Assembly: GCA_964526905.1 (NCBI GenBank)
Contig: CAZGMN010000077.1
Span: forward strand, 1 to 12,923
Length of the DNA stretch: 12,923 nt
Origin: CAZGMN01 sp964526905
GTDB taxonomy: Bacteria > Acidobacteriota > Aminicenantia > Aminicenantales > Aminicenantaceae
Reading direction: 5' to 3'
The notes below the pieces were generated by a model, which saw nothing but the letters and a program-made list of their open reading frames with translations, searched no databases and was not told where the DNA came from. Below, in pieces: positions 1 to 6,661 of this stretch; position 1 is the stretch's first letter; each line of letters starts with the position of its first letter. Both the position numbers and the translations under genes were made by a program.

Positions 1-998
1 GCCTTCTTGTAATCCTCGACGATTTCTATCTCTCTCGCTCTCATCCGGTAGTTGTCCGGCGTCCCGCCTTTATAATCCTTCACGGACCAGTTGACCGTCT
101 TTCTTATCCAGATCTCGAACGGAGTCGAAAGAAAATTCAAATCTCTTCTTGCCTTCTGAGTGTCGAGAACAAATGGCCTCCTGGTGAAAAAAGGCGAGAA
201 GACTGTCCCCAAGCCCGCCCTCTCCAAGACAACAGAGGGAATATCCACGAGCTCAACTTTTTTGTTTAGCGCTTCAGCGGCTTTCAGGATAAAAGCTCTC
301 AAAGTCAAAATCTCAGCCTGAGCCAGATTGTAGGCTTGGCCAAAAGATGATTCGTTCATCAAGTTCATGGCCACGGTGCGCACGATGTCATCTTGATAAA
401 TGTGAGTGAAAACATTCAGACCGCTGTCAGGAAGAATGATGGGCTTTCCATCAAGAATACGGATGAAATAGGAGTATGCCCTGAGCGTATTGTCCCTCTC
501 GCCGATGACTATTGGCAGGCGGAGCATGGTTGCCGGAAAGCCGTGCTTCTCGAAAGCCTCACGCAGAACTTCCTCGCATTTTCTTTTATGGTATCCGTAA
601 TTCCACCATTCATCATCCTCTTCAGGCCGGGGATAAAGAGGGCGGTCAAAGTCCTCTTCTCGCAGCGGGCAGGGAAAATCCTTGGTGACGATGTAGACCG
701 AACCTGTGCTGATGTGAATAAAGTGACCCACATTTCCCGCAAAAGCTTCGACAGCTGTTTGGCTATCCTCGGCTTTGAAAGCAATCATGTCAACCACCAC
801 ATCGAACTCTTGTCTTGCCAACTTCTCCAAGAAATTGCTGAAATCGTTTCTGTCACCCTTTATCCGCCTGACCCTGTCGCCGAAATCATCCGGAGTTCTC
901 CCCCGGTTGAAAAGCGTGACTTGATGTCCATCATCAACAAGCCGCTTGGCTATGAAGTAACCGAAAAAGCGCGTCCCACCGATAATCAATATTTTCAT
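1..998 (-). CDS. NAD-dependent epimerase/dehydratase-type SDR, 3' end cut by window edge
   Basis: The minus strand from the ATG at 996-998 is open to the left edge, giving 332 residues without a stop. The protein begins MKILIIGGTRFFG, a Rossmann nucleotide-binding start with the glycine motif GGTRFFG (residues 7-13), followed by a basic NRGR turn at 31-34. The strand-end STG (97-99) and YGYHK (Y134, K138) fit the Ser/Thr-Tyr-x-x-x-Lys catalytic set of extended short-chain dehydrogenases. Family knowledge suggests NAD(P)-dependent modification of a nucleotide sugar or related sugar; the substrate cannot be read from sequence. The start is supported by AAGGA four bases upstream (1003-1007). The gene begins 9 nt after the stop of the BNR-repeat gene, so the two are probably co-transcribed. 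GGTRFFG at the N-terminus also occurs in CSP41-like SDR proteins, so a non-enzymatic or RNA-binding role is an alternative. Confidence 0.85.
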   Translation of the reverse strand, partial: MKILIIGGTRFFGYFIAKRLVDDGHQVTLFNRGRTPDDFGDRVRRIKGDRNDFSNFLEKLARQEFDVVVDMIAFKAEDSQTAVEAFAGNVGHFIHISTGSVYIVTKDFPCPLREEDFDRPLYPRPEEDDEWWNYGYHKRKCEEVLREAFEKHGFPATMLRLPIVIGERDNTLRAYSYFIRILDGKPIILPDSGLNVFTHIYQDDIVRTVAMNLMNESSFGQAYNLAQAEILTLRAFILKAAEALNKKVELVDIPSVVLERAGLGTVFSPFFTRRPFVLDTQKARRDLNFLSTPFEIWIRKTVNWSVKDYKGGTPDNYRMRAREIEIVEDYKK

Positions 999-1007
999 CT
1001 TATCCTT

Positions 1008-4000
1008 TTATTTCCTCCCTGTTTGAATCGGTTCTGGGACTAAGACCAAAGGAAGCTTATGCTCTCCTAATTTGTTGTTGAGCTCTTGAACAGTCTGGGT
1101 TAAATAGCGGTTCACCTCGGCTATTGCAGCCTTGAATTCCTCGTCGAGTTCCTTGAAATATTCGACCTGAGATTTTGTCAGAGTAGCATCAACTTGCTCT
1201 ATTGAGGCGAAAAGAGAACTCAGGCGTTCGGCAAGCCTCGGCCCTTCGCTCCAGAACGCCTTTCCCTCTGGCCTGACAAGCCTCTCCTGAATCGAATCTA
1301 TTTTATTGAGATGCGAATTGATAACCTCAAGAACTGCTGCTGAAAAATCTTTGCTCAGCTTCCCGACAACATCCTTGCGCTCTTCGACCTGAGCCCTGAG
1401 CATGTCGAGAGCTCGCCAGCCATCATTGACAACAGACTGCATTTCTCTAAGATTCAGAGCATATTGCTGCTGTTGCGCAAGCTTATCCAGGGAGACACTC
1501 AACGTGGGGTCAAGTTTTACTACAAGCGGCTTTTCATAGCTTTGACCTTTTAAAGTCATGCGCACCGTATAAGTTCCGGGCACGGCTTGCGGCCCTCGGG
1601 GGCCTCTAAAGAAAAAGTCCTCTTCAGGTTTAGCCTCGCGCCTGAGTCGCGGGTCTTCAAGACGCAAATCCCAGGCAACTCGGTTCAGGCCGGCTTCCTG
1701 TGGAAGGTCTTTGAGCTCGCGGATGACCTTCCCTGATTTATCAAGAATCTCAATCTTCAGCTCGCCTTTCTTCTCAAGCTTTTCTTTAAGATAATAAGTC
1801 AGCAGGGCGCCATAAGCAGGGTTCGCTCCCTTGAAAGGCTTATCGCCAACGCCATAGCGGACAGGCTTCAGTGCATGACGAAGAGCAGGCCTGATATCAA
1901 AAAGGAAAGCCGGGCCTGAAAGAATTTCGGCGCCTATCTGCTGGAGGCAAGAGGCGTCATCAAAAATCCAGATGCTGCGGCCGTGTGTCCCGAGAATCAG
2001 ATCGTTCTCCCGTGGATGAAGCAGAATGTCGTGGACAGCAACCGGAGGAAGATTCGCCAGGTGGAGCTTTACCCAGTCTCCACCGCCGCTAAAGGAGACA
2101 AAAAGACCCAGCTCTGTGCCGGCATAGATGATGTTCGAATTCTTTGGGTCTTCCCTGACCACCCAGACATAGGCTTTATCCGGAATTCCCTGGCTGATAT
2201 TCGTCCAGCTTCGGCCAAAATCTTTTGTCCTGAAAATATAGGGACGGAAGTCATCAAACATATGGCGGTCAAAAGAGCAGTAGGCCAGACCTGCCGAGAC
2301 CCGCGAAGGCTCGAGATGAGAGACGGGTGAATGGGCAGGCATATCAGGCACACTTTCAATAATATTTTTCCAGGTCTCGCCGCCATTCATCGATACCTGA
2401 ATATTTCCATCATCCGTGCCTGCCCAGAGGACTCCGGGCTGAATTGGCGACTCTGCCAGGCTGATAATAGTGCAGTGGTATTCGGCTGATGTATTTTCAG
2501 GCCAGGCCGGTTCCCCGGCTGTTTTTTGCTTTTCCGGATTATTGGTAGTCAGGTCAGGGCTTATGACTTCCCAGGTGCTTCCAAAATCCGGAGACCTGAA
2601 GACGACGTTTGCTCCGAGATAAACAACTTTCTGGTCATGAGGCGAGGCAACGATCGGCGTGTTCCAGTTGAACCTGTACTTCAGAGTGCTGACCGGAGCG
2701 CCGTCAGCCCGGCGGGGCTGAGGGCTTACAGCTTGCTGTTCCCGTGTCTGCATATCCGTTCTCATCACGTTCCCGCCCTGAGACTCGCTCAAGAAAAGCT
2801 CGGGATTTTCTGGATGGACAACGATATGAAAGCCGTCGCCAAAACTGATCATCTTCCAGTCATCGTTGAGAATTCCAAAGGTGTCCCTGGTGCGGCTCGG
2901 GCCGTACCAGGTGCCGTTATCCTGCAATCCCCCTCCGAGATAATAGAACGGCAGGCGGTTGTCAGCATAGAGTTGATAAAACTGGCCTATAGGGAAATTA
3001 TTGACATACTCCCATGTCTTTCCTCTATCATAAGAAACAGCGATGCCGCCATCCTGACCCTGCCACATCCGGCTTGGATTCAGAGGGTCTATCCAGAAGG
3101 CGTGAAAGTCGACATGAGTGGAAGGAGATATTCGGCTGAAATTCTTGCCGCCGTCCACTGAAAGGAAAAGCTGTGAGGAAACAGCGTAGACCCGGTTCTC
3201 ATCAGCAGGGTCAACTCTGAGGTCAGTGTAATAAAAGCCGCGGGAGACAATGTTCACATCCTTTGAAACAAGGCGGAAGGTCTCGCCCCTGTCATCCGAG
3301 CGGTAGAGCGTTCCTTCCTGGGATTCGGCGATGACATAAACCACGTTCGGATTACTCATCGAGACCTTAATCCCGATTCTTCCCACAAGGTTCGGCAATC
3401 CTCTGCTCAATTTTTTCCAGGTCTTCCCGCCGTCAACTGATTTATAGACTCCTCCTTCGCTATCTCCGCTGGTAAATGTCCACGGTTTTCGTTCGAAGTG
3501 CCAGAGAGCGGCATAGACGATGTTCGGATTCTGCAAGTCGAGATCCATGTCTGAGGCTCCGTGGCGCTCGTCACTGTAGAGAACCTTCTCCCAGCTTTCG
3601 CCTCCATCCTTGCTCATGAAAACACCGCGCTCCTTGTTGGGGCCAAAAGCGTGACCCAAGGCTCCGACATAGACAATGTTCGTGTTTTGAGGGTTGATGA
3701 CGATGCGGGAGATTCGCTCGGTATCGGGCAGGCCTAAGTAGCGCCAGGATTCTCCGCCATCAGTCGATTTATAGACACCGTTGCCGAAAGAGACTGAGTT
3801 ACGGACATTTGATTCTCCTGTGCCGACATAGATGACATCAGGATTGCCGGGCTCCAGAGCTATATCTCCAATAGAAGCAATATCCTGCTTATCAAAGATT
3901 GGCTTCCAGGTTGTGCCGCCGTTTGTTGTCTTCCAGACGCCGCCCGAGGCTGTTCCGACATAGACCAATTCCATATTTCCAGGCACAGACTCGATATCCG

Positions 4001-4184
4001 TGGTCCTTCCGTCCATGTTGCAAGGGCCAATGTTCCGCCATTGAAGGTTTCGAAAAATCCCGGGCTCGATACTCAACTTCTCATTTGAGTTTCTTTCCCG
4101 CTGAGCAGAGACCGCGACGTTCATAAAAAGACCAGTCATGAGCATCAATGCCAAAAGCAAAATCGATAAATAGCGTATTCTCAT
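1008..4184 (-). CDS. secreted BNR/Asp-box repeat protein (sortilin/VPS10-like beta-propeller)
   Basis: A 1058-residue protein. I place the start at 4184 rather than the in-frame ATG at 4196, because GGAGG (4190-4194) lies 5 nt before 4184 while the upstream ATG has no ribosome site. From 4184 the protein opens with a basic and hydrophobic signal peptide ending near VAVSAQ. Numbering from the upstream Met, about eleven Asp-box motifs (S/T-x-D/N-x-G-x-T/S-W/F) recur at roughly 88, 143, 194, 252, 299, 345, 387, 534, 601, 656 and 700, for example KSTDGGESW and KSVDGGKTW, which implies one or two beta-propellers. GTHGRSIWIFDD (736-747) closes the repeat region. An Ig-like or FlgD-like segment follows (about 795-895), then a helical tail (about 900-1045). 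Such proteins are often labelled glycosyl hydrolase, but I see no catalytic signature. An exported binding or processing role is all I can support. Confidence 0.85.
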   Translation of the reverse strand: MRIRYLSILLLALMLMTGLFMNVAVSAQRERNSNEKLSIEPGIFRNLQWRNIGPCNMDGRTTDIESVPGNMELVYVGTASGGVWKTTNGGTTWKPIFDKQDIASIGDIALEPGNPDVIYVGTGESNVRNSVSFGNGVYKSTDGGESWRYLGLPDTERISRIVINPQNTNIVYVGALGHAFGPNKERGVFMSKDGGESWEKVLYSDERHGASDMDLDLQNPNIVYAALWHFERKPWTFTSGDSEGGVYKSVDGGKTWKKLSRGLPNLVGRIGIKVSMSNPNVVYVIAESQEGTLYRSDDRGETFRLVSKDVNIVSRGFYYTDLRVDPADENRVYAVSSQLFLSVDGGKNFSRISPSTHVDFHAFWIDPLNPSRMWQGQDGGIAVSYDRGKTWEYVNNFPIGQFYQLYADNRLPFYYLGGGLQDNGTWYGPSRTRDTFGILNDDWKMISFGDGFHIVVHPENPELFLSESQGGNVMRTDMQTREQQAVSPQPRRADGAPVSTLKYRFNWNTPIVASPHDQKVVYLGANVVFRSPDFGSTWEVISPDLTTNNPEKQKTAGEPAWPENTSAEYHCTIISLAESPIQPGVLWAGTDDGNIQVSMNGGETWKNIIESVPDMPAHSPVSHLEPSRVSAGLAYCSFDRHMFDDFRPYIFRTKDFGRSWTNISQGIPDKAYVWVVREDPKNSNIIYAGTELGLFVSFSGGGDWVKLHLANLPPVAVHDILLHPRENDLILGTHGRSIWIFDDASCLQQIGAEILSGPAFLFDIRPALRHALKPVRYGVGDKPFKGANPAYGALLTYYLKEKLEKKGELKIEILDKSGKVIRELKDLPQEAGLNRVAWDLRLEDPRLRREAKPEEDFFFRGPRGPQAVPGTYTVRMTLKGQSYEKPLVVKLDPTLSVSLDKLAQQQQYALNLREMQSVVNDGWRALDMLRAQVEERKDVVGKLSKDFSAAVLEVINSHLNKIDSIQERLVRPEGKAFWSEGPRLAERLSSLFASIEQVDATLTKSQVEYFKELDEEFKAAIAEVNRYLTQTVQELNNKLGEHKLPLVLVPEPIQTGRK

Positions 4185-4229
4185 CCCTTCCTCCATCCCA
4201 TTTATTCAAAATTTCTTAATTTTTTCATT

Positions 4230-4259
4230 AATATAAACGCAATGAATTTTTTCAATCAA
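4230..4259 (-). promoter_or_regulatory. candidate promoter for the BNR-repeat gene
   Basis: On the minus strand TTGATT (4254-4259) and TATATT (4230-4235) are separated by 18 bp. The -10 matches the sigma-70 consensus at 5 of 6 positions and the -35 at 4 of 6. The -35 overlaps the stop codon of the glcD-like gene (4252-4254). Transcription would begin near 4223, leaving a leader of about 39 nt before the start at 4184. The region is AT-rich, so a chance match is possible. Confidence 0.35.
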
Positions 4260-5670
4260 ATATTTTTCCTGGATTGAGGATATGATGAGGGTCAAAAATT
4301 TTCTTTATACCCTTCATCAACTGAATCTCCTCCTTCCCGATCACATAAGAGAGGTAGCTTTTCTTCACAATCCCTATTCCATGTTCGCCTGAAATCACTC
4401 CTCCCCTCTCTTGACAATCACGATAGAGTTCCTTACGAACCAGGTCGCTCTTTGTTCGCCATTCATTCTCAGCGACTGGAATGAGCTTCCCATCCTCGTA
4501 CCGCGCCTTCATGATATGGGTATGGACATTTCCGTCTGCAGCGTGCCCGTAAGTCGGAAGCCAGATGCCGTGTTTGACAGAAATCTCGTGGACTCTCTTC
4601 ACATGTTTGGCAATCTCTCCGCGAGGAACAGAGATGTCGAGAACTTCGACTACGCCGGCCTTCAACGCTTCATAGAATTTGCTCCGCATATCAAGGACGA
4701 GCCGCTGCTTGTCAGGGCTGTCTGCGACATAAACATCAATGGCCCCTTTTTCCAAACAGACCTCGGCCACCGTCTCCGAAAGCCTGTTCATTTCCTCTTC
4801 GCTTGAGGCATCGAGGATTATCAGCAGATAAGTCTTCCCCTGCGAACAGGGCCACTTCTTCTTCAAAAATTCCTCGGTTATCTGGACAACCTCCCTCTCC
4901 ATGAACTCGACGGCCAGAGGTAATATCTTTTTCCGGCTGAGAAGAGGAACAGTTTCGATGGCATCTTCCAGGTCATCATAGGGAATGATGAGAGACCTTG
5001 TTGCTGGAAAAGGAGGCATAAGCTGAATCGTGGCTTGAGTGATGACTCCCAGCGTCCCCTCGGAGCCGACCATCAAATTGAGCAGGCTGTATCCTGTGCT
5101 GCTCTTCATCAGTTTTCCGCCCAAACGGATGATCGCTCCTCCTGGCAGGACGACTTCCAATCCCCTGACATAATTCCGGATGACGCCGTATTTGACCGCG
5201 CGGCTTCCGCCGGCGTTGGTGGCCACCAGTCCTCCAAACATGGCGCTTTCCTCGCCAGGATGGGGAGGAAAGAAAAGCCCTGCCTCTTCCACAGCTTCGT
5301 AAAAATCCTTTAGAGTCACTCCTGCCTCGACAACAGCCATCTGGTTCTCTCTATCGACCTCGACAATCCGCTTCATTTTATCCAGCGAGAGAACGATCCC
5401 TGCCTGAGAAGGGACACAGCCTCCGCAAAGCCCGGTTGCGCCTCCGCGAGGAGTTACAGGAATCTTCTCCCTTTCTGCCAGGCGAAGGATTTCTGACACC
5501 TCTTCTGTGCTTCGCGGCTTGACGACAAGCTCAGGCAGACGGGCGATTTCCGCCAGCGAGAACTCATCATGGCTGTAATCGAGCATTTTATCCGGGTCAA
5601 GAACCAGGTTTTCCCGGCCTACGATTTTCTCCAATTTTTCTACGATTTGCTTCGTAACTTTTTTATACAT
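4252..5670 (-). CDS. FAD-linked oxidoreductase, GlcD / D-lactate dehydrogenase family
   Basis: A 472-residue protein, the normal length for the glycolate oxidase GlcD / D-2-hydroxyacid dehydrogenase family. The N-terminal half is a PCMH-type FAD-binding domain: PRGGATGLCGG (74-84), GEESAMFGGLVATNAGG (139-155) and GSEGTLGVI (202-210). The C-terminal half is the FAD-oxidase C domain, with LDISVPR (344-350), GHAADGNVH (375-383, His-rich active-site loop), SGEHGIG (427-433) and the closing NPGKIFD. Family members oxidise a D-2-hydroxyacid such as glycolate or D-lactate to the 2-oxoacid, usually passing electrons to a quinone, a flavoprotein or an Fe-S partner. No GlcE-like or GlcF-like Fe-S subunit is next to it and no cysteine cluster is visible, so substrate and acceptor stay open. 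The ATG at 5670 has no clear Shine-Dalgarno. The BNR gene follows after 67 bp. Confidence 0.88.
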   Translation of the reverse strand: MYKKVTKQIVEKLEKIVGRENLVLDPDKMLDYSHDEFSLAEIARLPELVVKPRSTEEVSEILRLAEREKIPVTPRGGATGLCGGCVPSQAGIVLSLDKMKRIVEVDRENQMAVVEAGVTLKDFYEAVEEAGLFFPPHPGEESAMFGGLVATNAGGSRAVKYGVIRNYVRGLEVVLPGGAIIRLGGKLMKSSTGYSLLNLMVGSEGTLGVITQATIQLMPPFPATRSLIIPYDDLEDAIETVPLLSRKKILPLAVEFMEREVVQITEEFLKKKWPCSQGKTYLLIILDASSEEEMNRLSETVAEVCLEKGAIDVYVADSPDKQRLVLDMRSKFYEALKAGVVEVLDISVPRGEIAKHVKRVHEISVKHGIWLPTYGHAADGNVHTHIMKARYEDGKLIPVAENEWRTKSDLVRKELYRDCQERGGVISGEHGIGIVKKSYLSYVIGKEEIQLMKGIKKIFDPHHILNPGKIFD

Positions 5671-5830
5671 TTTTCATCCATCTTGCCCTATCATTTAATC
5701 AAAAAAATATTGAATAATAGCAGCCAATAAATATTAGCATCCGCGAATCCTAACAGGATTTTCCCATGAACCGACTTTCCCTTCTTTGAACGAGATTATC
5801 ATCTCTTCTGCCCAGGTTCAGGTAAAAGGA
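5671..5830 (-). other. leader region of the glcD-like gene with two small hairpins
   Basis: No gene is supported between 5671 and 5993, a stretch of about 320 bases. The part nearest the glcD-like gene would be a leader of about 150 nt if transcription starts from the minus promoter at 5831-5859. It can fold into AATCCT-3-nt-AGGATT (5746-5760) and GAGAT-4-nt-ATCTC (5792-5805). It is A/T-rich close to the start codon. I recognise no riboswitch class in it. Confidence 0.3.
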
Positions 5831-5859
5831 TTTATAATCCAAGAGAAAGTTGATGTCAA
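5831..5859 (-). promoter_or_regulatory. strong sigma-70-like promoter for the glcD-like gene
   Basis: On the minus strand a perfect TTGACA (5854-5859) and TATAAA (5831-5836, 5 of 6) are separated by exactly 17 bp, the best promoter match on that strand in this interval. Transcription would start near 5824, about 150 nt upstream of the glcD-like ATG. Its -35 box overlaps the -35 of a plus-strand candidate promoter at 5850-5878. Confidence 0.5.
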
Positions 5860-5878
5860 ACCCATATGACAATATTAT
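5850..5878 (+). promoter_or_regulatory. candidate plus-strand promoter upstream of the toxin-antitoxin pair
   Basis: TTGATG (5850-5855, 4 of 6) and TATTAT (5873-5878, 5 of 6) are 17 bp apart. Transcription would start near 5885, about 110 nt before the antitoxin start. An interrupted inverted repeat TGTCA-8-nt-TGACA (5854-5871) sits in the spacer and also covers the -35 box of the opposing glcD promoter, so one regulator could act on both directions. The call rests on motif and spacing only. Confidence 0.35.
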
Positions 5879-5957
5879 TTGACGACTTTAATATCCATCA
5901 TGCAAGCGACAATTTGGCTGAGAGAGGTAGAGATTGCTTGGAACTTGAAAGACTTCC

Positions 5958-5986
5958 TTGACAAGGATGGGAAATTGTCTTACATT
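5958..5986 (+). promoter_or_regulatory. promoter of the toxin-antitoxin operon
   Basis: A perfect -35 TTGACA (5958-5963) is followed after 17 bp by TACATT (5981-5986, 4 of 6). The expected transcription start is about 5993, next to the antitoxin ATG at 5994. The mRNA would then be leaderless or nearly so, which agrees with the absence of any Shine-Dalgarno just before that ATG. Confidence 0.55.
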
Positions 5987-5994
5987 GTTAGACA
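5976..5994. promoter_or_regulatory. probable antitoxin operator, 19-bp inverted repeat
   Basis: TGTCTTACA-T-TGTTAGACA is a near-perfect palindrome: 8 of 9 positions in the two arms are complementary around the central T at 5985. It covers the -10 box, the expected transcription start and the first base of the antitoxin ATG. Ribbon-helix-helix antitoxins commonly repress their own promoter by binding such repeats as dimers of dimers, so this is the natural autoregulatory site. Binding itself is inferred. Confidence 0.6.
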
Positions 5995-6215
5995 TGAAAA
6001 CATCAACGCTTACAATCAGATTAGATAAGAGTCTTGACGAGCTGCTCTCTAAAGCCAGCAAGCAATCAGGGAGAAACCGGAGTGAGATCGCTCGGGAGGC
6101 CCTACGTCGTCAACTCCGACTCCAGCAATTTGAGCAGTTAAGAAAAAGAATTATGCCGTTCGCCGAGGCTCGAGGCTTATTGACGGATGATGACATTTTC
6201 TCCAAGGTATCATGA
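5994..6215 (+). CDS. ribbon-helix-helix (CopG/Arc-type) antitoxin
   Basis: A 73-residue protein beginning MKTSTLTIRLDKSLDELL. Residues 3-10 are the beta strand that forms the DNA-contacting ribbon; two helices (about 12-23 and 28-42, with the turn SGRNRSEIAREAL) complete the ribbon-helix-helix fold. The C-terminal piece, including MPFAEARGLLTDDDIF, fits the toxin-binding tail seen in antitoxins paired with PIN toxins. In-frame TTG (5958) and ATG (5967) codons lie upstream, but they fall inside the promoter and would put extra residues before the canonical ribbon, so I choose 5994. There is no Shine-Dalgarno; a leaderless start is likely. The stop overlaps the toxin ATG by 4 nt (ATGA). Expected roles are neutralising the toxin and repressing the operon through the 5976-5994 palindrome. 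Confidence 0.85.
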   Translation: MKTSTLTIRLDKSLDELLSKASKQSGRNRSEIAREALRRQLRLQQFEQLRKRIMPFAEARGLLTDDDIFSKVS

Positions 6216-6625
6216 AGGTCTTCCTCGACACGAATGTTTTGTTAAGCGCGCTGGCTACAAGAGGACTGTGTGCTGATGTCTTGAGAGAAGTCCTCACTTC
6301 ACATAAACTTGTCGTTTCCGCTCCTCTCCTTGCCGAACTAAAGCAAGCTCTTCGCCAAAAGCTCAAAGTCCCCAGCGAATTTGTTACCGAGGCCATCAAA
6401 ATGCTTCAACAGGATGCCCAATTCTCAACTCCCATTGATATGCCTGGCATCCAGATTCACGATAAGGATGACCTTATCATCATTTCCTCTGCATTGAATG
6501 GGAACGCTGGTCTTTTTGTTACAGGAGACAAAGAACTTCTTGGTTTGGGCAAAGTGAAACAGATGGAGATCGTCTCTCCAAGGATGTTTTGGGAAAAATT
6601 GATTGTTATCAACTCCAAAGAATAA
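6212..6625 (+). CDS. PIN-domain toxin (putative endoribonuclease)
   Basis: A 137-residue PIN-fold protein of the putative toxin-antitoxin type (COG1569-like). The acidic metal-binding residues expected of the fold are all visible: D6 in FLDTNVLLSA, E42 in PLLAELK, the acidic group D84/D86/D87 in HDKDDLIIISSAL, and D106 in VTGDKELL. The nuclease should therefore be intact. PIN toxins are Mg-dependent ribonucleases that cleave RNA and arrest growth when the antitoxin is lost; the target here is unknown. The start overlaps the antitoxin stop by 4 nt, with AAGG at 6204-6207, indicating translational coupling. The gene is convergent with the nuclease gene, with 36 bp between the stops. This two-gene plus-strand unit sits inside an otherwise minus-strand neighbourhood, as expected for a small inserted cassette, though no attachment sites or direct repeats were recognised at its borders. 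Confidence 0.87.
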   Translation: MKVFLDTNVLLSALATRGLCADVLREVLTSHKLVVSAPLLAELKQALRQKLKVPSEFVTEAIKMLQQDAQFSTPIDMPGIQIHDKDDLIIISSALNGNAGLFVTGDKELLGLGKVKQMEIVSPRMFWEKLIVINSKE

Positions 6626-6641
6626 GACCGTTTCAGGTCTT
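6624..6641. terminator. short hairpin between convergent genes, possible terminator
   Basis: AAGACC and GGTCTT form a perfect 6-bp stem around a 6-nt loop, beginning within the toxin stop codon. On the minus strand the stem is followed by TTATTCTTT, which is T-rich but not a clean U-tract; on the plus strand there is no U-tract. It could contribute to ending the nuclease transcript but is weak by sequence. Confidence 0.3.
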
Positions 6642-6661
6642 GAGAAAAGCCATCCTTTCGT

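Noticed and set aside
393..1043. 216-codon plus-strand frame opposite the SDR gene
   Set aside because: It lies antisense to a frame with clear Rossmann and YxxxK motifs and has no recognisable fold of its own.
4185..4196. Upstream ATG at 4196 as the BNR gene start
   Set aside because: No ribosome site precedes it, whereas GGAGG is ideally spaced for the ATG at 4184.
5958..5993. Longer antitoxin N-terminus from TTG 5958 or ATG 5967
   Set aside because: The extra residues would be encoded by the promoter itself, and the ribbon-helix-helix domain starts canonically at 5994.
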